From the NCBI GenBank assembly GCA_002751075.1, contig NAOQ01000759.1:8236-31401 (forward strand): DNA of 23,166 nucleotides. The letters run 5' to 3'. Below the pieces are notes generated by a model that searched no databases, had not been told where the DNA came from, and saw nothing but the letters and a program-made list of their open reading frames with translations. Below, one piece after another: positions 1-10,120 of this stretch; position 1 is the first letter of the stretch; the number at the start of each line of letters is the position of its first letter. The DNA comes from Ichthyophonus hoferi (Eukaryota; Opisthokonta; Ichthyosporea; Ichthyophonida; Ichthyophonidae). The position numbers and the translations under genes are program-made.

Positions 1-600
1 AAATCATGTAAACTTTGCCATATATACATGCACTGATAATGTGCAATTATGAAAGGGCTGGTTCGATTCTTACTAACTACTTTGGGTTACACACTACGGC
101 ACAATTAACCTGTTTTCATGAATTAATTTTTATTTTCATTTTTTGTCACCCAATGAGATAATAATGAACTCTGAATATATTGTAAGTTTTGTTTCATAGA
201 AAGATTTATGGGCACTTTCCTTGTAGGATATGTAGGGGTGGATAGATTAACCTGCATCACGCGGTGAATAGTTAGCTGGCTGTTTGAATATATATCCTCA
301 TCTAGATATGAAGATGATTTCCGAATGAATAAAGTGCGAATATGTACTAATCGGAATAACCAATCGTCAACTTAAAGTAATCGAAGCGATCGTAAGTCAA
401 TCAATATGAATCATTAGTATGTGCAAGTATGTATTACGTACATCCTTAATGCATGTACTACCACACAATAAGGTAGTGCTTTGATTAACTGTACATAATA
501 TGAAGGTTAACTTAAAACATTTTTAAGAGCCGCTAACAACTCTAATTGAGAATATATGTAATATATTAGTTTCATGGCAGTTAAACGACAATCCATCATA
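1..600. other. Non-coding flank left of FTSJ3
   Basis: No reading frame here looks coding on either strand. The sequence is AT-rich. An AATAAA at 328-333 on the plus strand could be the poly(A) signal of a gene lying to the left of the window, but no terminal exon is visible before it. A GGTTCGATTC string at 60-69 resembles a tRNA B box, but no tRNA cloverleaf can be drawn around it. Confidence 0.4.
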
Positions 601-652
601 GGAACTAATCGTGGGAATGATTGGCCATTAATAAATCTTAAACCCTGCCTGG

Positions 653-662
653 GCCGCCATCT
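653..662 (-). promoter_or_regulatory. YY1-like motif
   Basis: The plus strand reads GCCGCCATCT, so the minus strand reads AGATGGCGGC, a full YY1 core. A GC-rich ten-base match is rare in this AT-rich sequence, and it lies about 290 bases upstream of the FTSJ3 start codon. YY1 binding in this organism is not shown. Confidence 0.35.
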
Positions 663-718
663 GTTTTCGCTAATTTAATTGGCTACCTGTAGATGTAATG
701 CAATCGATGAGTCATGTA

Positions 719-724
719 CACGTG
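719..724. promoter_or_regulatory. CACGTG E-box upstream of FTSJ3
   Basis: A canonical E-box 227 bases upstream of the start codon. Myc/Max-type factors bind CACGTG, and such boxes are known in animal ribosome-biogenesis promoters, which suits an rRNA methyltransferase gene. By base composition about two CACGTG hexamers are expected by chance in this window, so the motif alone is weak evidence. Confidence 0.35.
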
Positions 725-950
725 CATCCCTAAGCCTAAGCTGTGTATTAGCTGGCATTAATAATAATTATAGTTAGTTGTGTGTTACTGTGTTAGGGCG
801 TTGTATTAACTTCCTATTTTCCTTTGGCACCTAAAACAAAGCTTCACGTTTTATTTCAGGGCTATTGCCCACGTCTACAGCGTGTTTTTATTTTAAAACA
901 TTTGGAATATACTCCCTCTTACAACGTCCCTATAACACTAACAAACAAAC

Positions 951-3900
951 ATGGCTCGTGACAAAAAGACGGCCAAGGGGCGGTTGGACCGCTTCTACCA
1001 TATGGCCAAGGAGCAAGGCTTCCGCTCTCGTGCCGCTTTCAAGCTGATCCAGCTGAACAAGAAATTTAATTTCCTGTCACAGTCTAGATGTGTTTTGGAT
1101 CTGTGTGCTGCCCCTGGTGGTTGGTAAGTTGTTGTTTCTTTCTATACGTTAAAGGGAACATGTTTATGAGGGTTCTTTTGTACTTTTATGTTTCAGTTGT
1201 AGCATTTTTAATTATTTTTTAAGCCTGTACATAGAGGGTTAATTGTAGACTAAATGTGATCTGTCAAGTATTATTTTTATATTGTATTCTAACCTTAGTC
1301 ACTTCACTAGCCTATTTATTAATTATGTTTGCACAAATACAATAAATTGCTTTACTGTTTCTAAAAAAGAATGCTTCTGTCTTGAAATGGAGAGGAAAAT
1401 ATTTTGTGAACAGATTTTACGTTTGAAGTTAGTTTTCATTTTCCCATATGCTAGCTCCCAAAGGAGCTGTATGAGTGTTGTGATATGTGTGGATAGTCGC
1501 ATGAAACCTGAGTTTTTTGAGACATAGTTTACTCTTTAGCAAATCACCACTAATGTTTTCTATTATCCTTACAGGATGCAGGTCGCTGCGAAGTACTGTC
1601 CTGTATCCAGTATTATTATTGGTGTGGATCTCGATCCTATCAAATCTATTGGGTAAGCAAGTCTCCTTTCTCTGGTATTCTTATGTTACTCTATTGGTTG
1701 TTTGAACAATGACATCATTATACATTTAATAGATTTATTACTACTACAGCTGACCTTTACCTCATATATATATTCCAAATAAGACTGTATTTATACATGT
1801 AATTAATTACCAAAATACTACTATTACAATAGTTGTAGCCCTTATTAATATGGAATATGTATGTATCTTGATCACATAGATTAGTAGAGTGTTATACCTC
1901 ATTGACAGGTAGATAATATATGTATTATGTTTCTTTGTGTGTTACCCTTAAGATATTACTATTCAAGTATAACTTTAACTAATAATATATTCTACAGTAA
2001 TTGCATTACTCTGCAAGAGGATATTACCACTGAGAAATGTCGTCAGAACATTCGCAAGGAACTAAAGCAATGGGAGGTATGTTACACTTACATTAGTTAG
2101 CTTGTATACGTGCATGGGCAAAAATTCTTGTATATACGTTGTGATATGATATAACTAGTACCTGTACTTTCAAATGCTACAGTTATACCAGCAAATATAT
2201 TGTAAGTCTGCATATTATTATGTTTACTCTATAGTGCATCCACCTACTTTCTCTCACTCAATTATTCTTGTGATCTTATGCATACCCTTGTCTCAATGTT
2301 AGTAATTGGCACGTGCCAATTAAATATTCTCCGCAATATTACGTTTCTCTTACTATTATTTACCTCTTCCATTATTATATTCCATTGCATCTAGTTATCT
2401 CACCCCCCTTTATAACTTCCTAACTGTATCCTCCCCCTCATACTCACAGGTAGACTGCGTGTTGCACGATGGTGCTCCTAATGTAGGTACCGCCTGGGTA
2501 CAAGATGCCTTCACCCAGGTAGAACTGGCCTTGAGATCACTGCAGGTGAGTAGTTGTACCTATGTGTATTACTGGAATATATGGGTGTCAGAGTTGATGG
2601 CACAGAGAGCATTTCTTATTGACAATGTGGGTGAATGTAAGCTAATTTAATGATAGGCTGATATATGTATTAAGTGCTTTTCAACGTAAACGAAGATAAG
2701 CTTTGCTACAAATGATGGAACTATACCGTATGCTATCTTGCCTACTGGACTAACTATATTGATATATTGTAAGAGATTAGAGACTGGTAGGTAGATTAAC
2801 GATCTACATCGTTGTGTTGATTGTATTAAGTCTTTCTTAGTCCAGTTTTCAGCTATTAATATTTCACTCCTTCTCCTTTCAGCTAGCCACTGAGTTCTTG
2901 AAGCCTGGTGGATGGTTCGTGACCAAGGTGTTCCGTAGTAAAGATTACTTTGCCCTTATGTGGGTTCTGAACCAGCTTTTCAACAAGGTGATTATATACC
3001 TCCTATATGTATATGAGTTTCACTTTGTTTAATTTTATTTCCCATTATCTACTGGTCACTTTAAGTTCGCCTAATATATATATATTAAAGGACGGGATTG
3101 TACCGATTTATATAAATAACCCCGTGTCTTTCTATTTTATTTACTTATCATACTTCAAGTCGCATCGTGAATGAAAACGTTTTTTTTTTCATCTTGAATC
3201 TTGTCAGCAGTACCTACCTAACCTAAACTTGCCCATGCATCTTCAATCTATTCCATCTTTTTTTTTCTAAGTAACTTGTTAGTTCATCTCTTTACCGAAA
3301 CCATTAACTCATTTATCTGCGTCATTTCTTTACCTTGATCTATTTGGCTGCATTGACGCTGTTCTTTTTAATAAATCGATTATATCTATCTCCGTCTTCT
3401 GCTTATCACAGTTACCTACCTATCCAACTACTCGCCTCAATACGAACCCCTATATTGACAAACACTAATCTATGATGTCAATAGGTTCACGCAACCAAAC
3501 CCCAGGCCTCTCGTAATGTGTCTGCCGAAATCTTCGTTGTTTGCCAAGGCTACAAGGCACCTGCCAAGTTAGATCCTAGAATGTTGGATCCCAAATACGT
3601 CTTTAAGGTAAAGAAACTACGTCCTTAACTCCACCCTATCTTCTTCTACCTAATATCACAACTAATGACATATACATAGTTAGATAACTCAATCTAAACT
3701 TTATCCCTCCCTTCTGTATTTTCACTATTTGTTGCTGGCGAAGATCCAATACAAAGCACTTTGGTTTTCTGGATTAATTCAATTACACTGTATTTTTGTT
3801 GGTCCCAATATCATATGATCCCCAGACCTACCACTGACTTGTCCGATGTACTTTATATTACAGGAAGTGGATGCAGTCAAGGCTGTGACCCTTGACACCA

Positions 3901-6900
3901 TGGTCAGCACCAAGAAGAAAGCTGCCGATGGTTATGAGGAGGGTAACTACCAACAACACAAGAAGCTGTGAGTCTATTTATTATCCTTTACTATATCTTT
4001 TGTTTTTTTTCATTTTACATAACACTTCCTGCTTCCCTTATGTTGGTTGTTTTGATCATTCGTTCATATCCCTTCATATATGCAGTTATTCCCATAGACA
4101 TCTGAAATTATTTATTATACCTAACAAGAGAAACCAAATAGGAATGTGGAGGAATTCCTTAAAGCACCTGATGCAATCACCTTCTTGGCCTCTGTCAATC
4201 AGATCGCACTTGATGGTCCAGCCAATGAAAAATATTTTGGCCATTGGGCCACCAATGATGAGATCAAGGCCTGCTGCACTGATATTCGAGGTATATATTT
4301 TATAAATGAATGCGATTGGCTGCTTATTATTATTTTTGATTTCTTACTGGCGGTCATATCAAATGAGCTCACTTTCAACAGTATTGTTTGGCACTGGTAC
4401 TTCAAGGATAGTTTTCTGGACTATATGGATCTCATCTGTCTATATCACGATTGAAATCTCTTGTTCTGAGTCATTTGCCTGTTGATTTGCATGGCACCTT
4501 GATATATTTCCTAATGTTAGTCCTTCCTATCATATTGGTATTACTTGTACGCATTTTGACGATTTTCTCAACCACCATATTTTATCTTATTTTTTTCAAG
4601 CCTGATTGGCATTAGCAATATATATATATATTATCTAACACTATCCACTTGTACACCAATATAGTCCTTGGCAAGAAGGAGTTGAGGTCTTTGATCAAGT
4701 GGCGTGATGTCATGCGCAAGGCGTTTGGCCATCCAGGCAAGGAAGAGGTCGAGAAGGTTGAAGAGGTCGAGGAGGAGGAGGAGGTGAAAATGACTGAAGC
4801 AGAGAAAGATGCCCTGGAGATAGAGGAACAGATCGCGACCATGGAGGAGGATGAGAAAAAGAAGGAAAAGCTAAAGAAAAGAAAGGTTTGTAGCACGATG
4901 ACCTTGGGACTGCTTCTATTTTATATCTTCATATTTATGCTGTCTTCCTTCTCTCTGTTTCTTATTTTATCGACCTTATGAGCCTAGTCCTCAACTTCTA
5001 CTGACGTGGCCTATCTGTATTCTGTTTATATAAGTGGATATAGGTTACAGGGACTGAGCCTATCTATACTTATGTTCTACATATTTAAATTTAAAAATTG
5101 ATCGTTGAGTAGGTTAAGATGAAATAATTGTATAACCAGTTCTTAATTAAATTTATCATGAAACTGGTGTTTATGCTACCCAATCAGCTATTGTACACTT
5201 CATACCTTTTGACCAAATCCTTTCTTCCTGTAGGCCTACAAGGAAAAGATTAAACTTCGTGAGCGTCTGGCCCTTAAGATGGACCTGCCAGGAGATAAGC
5301 TGGACCTTCCTCAGGACGAGGCCCTGTTTGCTCTTAAAACGATCAAAACTAGCGACACCTTAGGCAAGGTTGTCCATCACGAGGTAAGAGGATGATAATA
5401 GTGAAGATAGGTAATGCAATACATGCCTTCTTCTCTCCTTTATTTTCCACATATGCATATGAAGTTATAAAGGTAGATATTGGTTTGTGTGACTAACCCT
5501 TGGTTGGGGGGCGTGTAGGGTGATGAGGACATCTACATGGGTGAGAGTGACAGTGATGAAGAGTTTAACGAGGATGAGGATGGTGATCTGGAGGATATGG
5601 GAGAGGGTGACCTAGACGTGGAGGAGGCTCGCTATCGGTATGCTCCTCTTACCCCTCCTTTATCTATTGGTTGCATGTATAGGTTTATTTATATGTTGTT
5701 TAATAGAATATAAGGTGTGAAGTAAGTAGTGTATGTGGCTGTGCAATAAATGCACTATCTACATTGCCTCCTGATCTATTGTACTTGTTCTTACCTCACA
5801 ACATGCAAGTATTAATGGTCCATGTATCATTTTCATAATTTGCACTTCTTTTTTCCCTCTTAGTTGTACACTCACATTCTTTAATATTATCTTTTTTTCT
5901 TCATTTATGCTTTTTAGTATGAAGATGTTCTCTTGTACCCGATTATTTATCCTTTAAAAAACACGGTAGCACCACAAATCATGGTTTTTTAAAGGATATG
6001 TATAAGTAAATGTGCTAGACATAATTATTCTTTTCCTTCTATTTTGTATTAGCTCCCGAACTAAAGGACCCTCCCCTGCAATTATTTCAGATACATTTAT
6101 TCATTACGGTCTGGTTGTGACGCTAACAATACAATACAATCCCTCTCTTAGCAAGCAGCGTGAGAGAGAACTTGACGAGATCTTTGCTGCCCACCAGTTA
6201 AAGAAAGAGCCTGGCGGAAGGGCCGCATCCAAGTTGGATTCTAAGAAAGATGTGAAGGCTAAACCTAAAAGCACTATGGCTGGTAAGGGTTGTGACTGTG
6301 ACTTTGGTGTAGGAATGCCTATGTTACGTGCGTATATCAGTGATGATTTCGGAACTAAATGACCCATGGTTGGTCTGCATTATACATCTATGCATTGAAT
6401 ATTGTTTCCTAACTACAAACTAGTACAGGAGCGAGGGAAAACTTTAATGGTGTTGTTTAATTTGTACCTACTATCTACTCTAAATAAATTTCTGCATGCT
6501 GTGAGAGTGTATAAGAGATCACGGCAAACATTGCATGACATAAAAATGACTATGCAGATTCCATGGTGATGGAAGAGGAGGATGCCAATCCCCTCATGGT
6601 CAACCTGGAGAAAACTGGAGCCACCAAGGCAGACATGTGGTTTGCACAGGTGGGTGGATAGGTGGATGAATGTACATGTACTTATATGTCTTAAAAAGAA
6701 GAATTGTCTTGCAATGCAACTAGGATGGTAGTCACACTGACTGAACCTTTTTGTAGGAATGCTATTGTCATATAACTTAATCCCTGATTTTTAATTATTA
6801 GTGGATGCGAACGACTTCTAATAAGTACATCATATAGACTTCAATATTTCTGTCCTAAGGTTATTCAAATTATGCATTTCCTTCTCTATACATACAAGTT

Positions 6901-9737
6901 AACACTCTTGGAATATAGGATGAATTTAAGGATGTTCTGGGCGAAGAGGACGACGATGAGTTGGCTGAACTGGAAAAGATGGACTTGCCCGAGGGCAAGA
7001 GAGAGGCCCCTGAGGTAGGCTGAGTTACAATTGACTAGATACATATATACTTTGCTTATAATATAAAAAGAGGAGGGTTGATGTGCCATTGACATTGTAT
7101 GGGCATACATTAACCAATTAGCACGATCATATAACAGGAGGAGGGTGTGACAAGAGTACCTAGTAAGAAGATCAAGAGCAGTGCTAGTGTTGCCATGGCA
7201 AAGGCCGCAGCGGCTCAGATCACAGGAGAGCAACCTGTAGAGGTAGGGATGTGTTTGTGCTGGATCTTATCTATAGGGTATACAGTGCAGTGACACTCCT
7301 GCGTATATGTGACCTAATGGCGGAGGCTATAATCTGGTTGCCAACCCTTGCACTTACATATTATGTTTGGATACTGATGTCCAGCCATGTGCAGATATAC
7401 ATGCATCGTGGGACCTGACGTGGATACTTACTGTTATGATACATAACAACAACTGTCTATAGTTACATTGTATATTTTTATTTTTATTATTATGTGTGTA
7501 GCTGACCTTGATGGGTATGCAGGCCGATGATGGTGACTTTGAAGTAGTTAAGCAAGACAGATACAGCAGTGATGAAGATGACAGCGACAGTGACAACGAG
7601 GACGAGGATGTTGATACGTACGTACCCGCCTGTGTCAATTTACGTTTTATAGTTATTGGCATTGTTAGACTATACCCAACCGCACATATTAATATACATA
7701 TTGGGCTAGGAGTTTTAGCATTATATGCAAATAGAAAATCTTAAAGCAAGCTAGAGGATCACAATGACTCCATGGATTATACTTTGGTACAGGGCCCTAT
7801 ATAGTGCAGTACTCAACCTGCCCCACCTATTTATGAGCATGTAAAGCCTTAATTAACTAATCAAATTTTAATTGCAGGGAGGAGAGGAAAATGTTAGACC
7901 CTGAAGGTTTAGCCTTGGGAAATCTTTTACTTAAAAAGAAGGTAAGTGAATAATAAATGATATCGCGTCGCATCCTCTCCCCTTACTTATAAGAGCTCTT
8001 GTGATTGGGTCCGGTCCCAACTTGGGTGTATTTTGGCTAGTGACTGCTGTAATCTGAAGGAAGATAAACCAATTATAACGTTGCATTATTACTAATGATA
8101 GACAAATAAAAATTAAGATATTTATTTACTTCATATATATATATGTATTGACGTTGGTAACCTATAAATTCCTTGCTTTTCGATTATTTATATGATCGTA
8201 TTTTCATCTCGATCTCCTCCGTTTTTGTTTAGCCTCATGCACTTATATATATTAGCTTTCCTTATCAATGTGTACACAGAGCTAATAATAAATCCTATAT
8301 AGACCCGTATGTCATTGATTGACGACTCCTATAATCGTCACGCTTATGGTAATGAAGACCTTCCCGCGTGGTTCGAGGATCATCAGGAGAAGTTCAATAA
8401 GGCTGCCCCACCAGTGCCCAAGGATATTGTGGAATATTACAAGTATGTAGCTATACATATTTATGTGTAGAGATCACTTTTATTGGTGTACAGGAATTTG
8501 CCATGGGTCGTTGGCGGTAAATGTATGTTGCTGATTAAGAGCGAGCTCTGGGTATCGTGGTAGATGGTGAATAAGACTGTTTAATGAAAATATCATGAGT
8601 AATAAGGAACTGTGTTATTTGCCTCTGGGATGTGCATTATGTAATGGCCAGCCATGAGGCACGTACAGACGTATACGGGTTATTTTTTTGTAGGCCGCGT
8701 TGATATAAGCCATTCTTACACCCTACTCTAATCACATTACTTTATACCCTATGTTACGCAGGGCCAAGCTTCTTGAACTGGATGCCCGACCAATCAAGAG
8801 AGTGGCTGAGGCCAAGGCTCGTAAGAAAATGAAAGAGATCAAGAAGATCACGGCTGTATGTTTTCTTTATTTCTTCATTTTTATTTAAACTTCTTTTATT
8901 GGTGGGCCTCACGACTGTTGCGTGACTATCGTGGTGACTGATTGGTTCTTTGGTAATAGAATTGGTAGTGCAGTGCAGTGTGATAGGATAAAATATATAC
9001 AAGATATACGTTATTGACTATACTATATGTGTTGGAATGGGCCAATCAATTCCTTCTTGGTACAATGACAGCGATTTAATTGCTTGGTTAGTATTATTTT
9101 GCTACCACAGTACAGCACACCCAAATTATACTGGTGTATATGTTATCTATTATGTATCTTTTCCACTTGTTTTGGTGATCCTTGTTTTGCTACTATAGGT
9201 TTTAAACACATACTGTTAATTAAATAATAAATGCCTGTACAATGTGATACTGATCTATCACCCTCCCTCCCATAGGCCAAGAAGAAGGCTGAGGCTGTCT
9301 TAAAATCGGACTTGGGTGATAGAGCGAAGAGCGAACAGGTATATTCTTCAGTGTTGATATCTATTATTATTGTTCCGTTACTTTCTCTTCTGACATATCT
9401 CTTTGTTTGTATCTCATCTCTCCTCAGTTACTAATACATGTATTTCTTTGTTGTGGAGTTTTTCTCCAGAGAGTATGTAGTTAAAACAAATTGAACTGCC
9501 TGTGATTTCTTTACTCATTTCCCCTTCTTCCTTAACCCACAGATCCAGAAACTTCTCAAGAAGTCTAAGACCAAAACCCCTAGAGAGAAGGTTTCCGTGG
9601 TGGTTTCCCAGAAGAACGGTGGAAAGGGCAGACCTTCAGGTGTCAAGGGACGCTACAAGGTGGTGGACAAACGTCAACTCAAGGATCAGAGAAACACAAA
9701 GAAGAAAGATAGATTCAAAAAGACTGGAAGGAGGTAG
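951..9737 (+). CDS. FTSJ3: FTSJ3/Spb1 pre-rRNA 2'-O-ribose methyltransferase (21 coding exons)
   Basis: The spliced product is 830 residues, close to yeast Spb1 and human FTSJ3 (about 840-850). Residues 1 to ~220 form an FtsJ-type methyltransferase: RSRAAFKL carries K31, [10 protein letters not shown] (49-58) is the AdoMet-binding motif, HDGAPNVG carries D117, GGWFVTKVF carries K157, and [10 protein letters not shown] carries E192. This completes the K-D-K-E catalytic tetrad. A family-typical middle region follows ([12 protein letters not shown] near 300), then Glu/Lys-rich and Asp/Glu-rich stretches. The Spb1 C-terminal domain runs from about 610 to the end, with DLPAWFEDH, the hallmark [16 protein letters not shown], and [13 protein letters not shown] before a basic tail. 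Spb1 proteins act in the nucleolus, methylating ribose in the A-loop of large-subunit rRNA and aiding 60S assembly. The start ATG has a good context (acaaacATGg) and matches the family's N-terminus. No break was seen. Confidence 0.97.
2303..2322. repeat. Perfect 20-base palindrome with E-box core in FTSJ3 intron 3
   Basis: TAATTGGCACGTGCCAATTA equals its own reverse complement over all 20 bases, with CACGTG at the centre and TTGGCA/TGCCAA arms. It lies in intron 3 (2077-2449). It could be a symmetrical binding site for a dimeric bHLH factor, with arms that also resemble NF-I half-sites (TTGGC/GCCAA), or a chance palindrome. Confidence 0.6.
5948..5998. repeat. Inverted repeat (15-base arms) in FTSJ3 intron 11
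   Basis: The left arm, 5948-5962, reads TATCCTTTAAAAAAC. The right arm, 5984-5998, is its exact reverse complement. The loop is 21 bases. Transcribed RNA would form a 15-pair stem inside intron 11 (5638-6151). No larger element and no target-site duplication was recognised around it. Confidence 0.6.
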
Positions 9738-10096
9738 AGGAACTGATATACATTGTAAATCATTTACAGTTTCTTTCCTCCATTCTCCGTTTTTTTTTTT
9801 ATTATCTCAGTCCATTCTTCTCTTATGTCTCTACGTATTATTTTGAAATAATCAAAATGTACGTGTTGTTATAAATTGCAACATCATGTCCTATGCTAAT
9901 ATTTTAGTTTTGATATTTATCGCACTATCTGGTGATAGTCATTGTCAAGTGCGATTTGTTCCACCTGTATTGTATATAATAGAAGCATTGGAGGGCACTT
10001 ACATTTACATTTATTTGCTTTCTTTTCATATAGCAACTTCAATTTTGAAGATTCAAAACTGTTATTGGTACATGCACACATCTGTACCAAAATCTA

Positions 10097-10120
10097 AATA
10101 AATTGGGGTGGTTGCCTACA
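10097..10120 (+). terminator. FTSJ3 poly(A) signal with GU-rich downstream element
   Basis: AATAAA at 10097-10102 is the first canonical signal after the FTSJ3 stop at 9737. It is followed within a few bases by the GU-rich run TTGGGGTGGTTG (10103-10114), the usual layout of an animal cleavage and polyadenylation site. This implies a 3'UTR of about 370 bases. Confidence 0.5.

Larger units (their letters stand above)
601..950 (+). promoter_or_regulatory. Probable FTSJ3 promoter and 5'UTR
   Basis: This is the 350 bases just upstream of the FTSJ3 start codon. It contains GCCGCCATCT at 653-662, the reverse complement of the YY1 core (AGATGGCGGC) often found at transcription starts of housekeeping genes, and a CACGTG E-box at 719-724, the Myc/Max-type site known from ribosome-biogenesis gene promoters. 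A pyrimidine-rich stretch ending in CAG at 857-859 could be the 3' splice site of a 5'UTR intron, although no convincing donor was found upstream. No TATA box is placed near the start codon. The promoter assignment is inferred from position and motifs only. Confidence 0.4.
951..9737 (+). other. FTSJ3: Exon map of the FTSJ3 gene
   Basis: Coding exons: 951-1123, 1575-1652, 1998-2076, 2450-2545, 2883-2987, 3485-3607, 3864-3967, 4142-4290, 4665-4885, 5234-5383, 5519-5637, 6152-6282, 6558-6649, 6919-7014, 7138-7242, 7502-7617, 7878-7941, 8303-8442, 8762-8855, 9276-9338, 9543-9737 (stop TAG). All 20 introns have GT-AG ends and run from 123 to 514 bases. Each junction keeps the frame: the split codons at exon ends 1, 2, 7, 8, 11, 12, 16 and 18 complete correctly, and the joined protein aligns with the Spb1 family through nearly every junction. 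The least certain boundary is the acceptor at 7500-7501, because a second AG (in ATGCAG, 7520-7522) would also keep the frame. Confidence 0.9.

Noticed and set aside
60-69. tRNA B-box-like GGTTCGATTC
   Set aside because: No A box at the right distance and no acceptor, D or T stems can be paired, so neither a tRNA nor a tRNA-derived SINE is supported.
4612-4896. 94-residue minus-strand frame opposite FTSJ3 exon 9
   Set aside because: It is the antisense shadow of the Glu/Lys-rich coding exon (Ser/Phe-rich as expected).
6340-6346. Perfect snoRNA C box (GTGATGA) in FTSJ3 intron 12
   Set aside because: No CTGA D box follows before the end of the intron and no terminal stem is visible.
6661-6752. 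Possible C/D snoRNA in FTSJ3 intron 13 (GGATGA, then CTGA with AGGT/ACCT flanks)
   Set aside because: The C box matches only five of seven positions, the stem is about four pairs and no guide region can be assigned.
8494-8516. Cryptic 23-base exon in FTSJ3 intron 18 (acceptor GTACAG, donor GCG|GTAAAT)
   Set aside because: It would shift the frame, and the flanking exons already align without a gap to Spb1 homologues.
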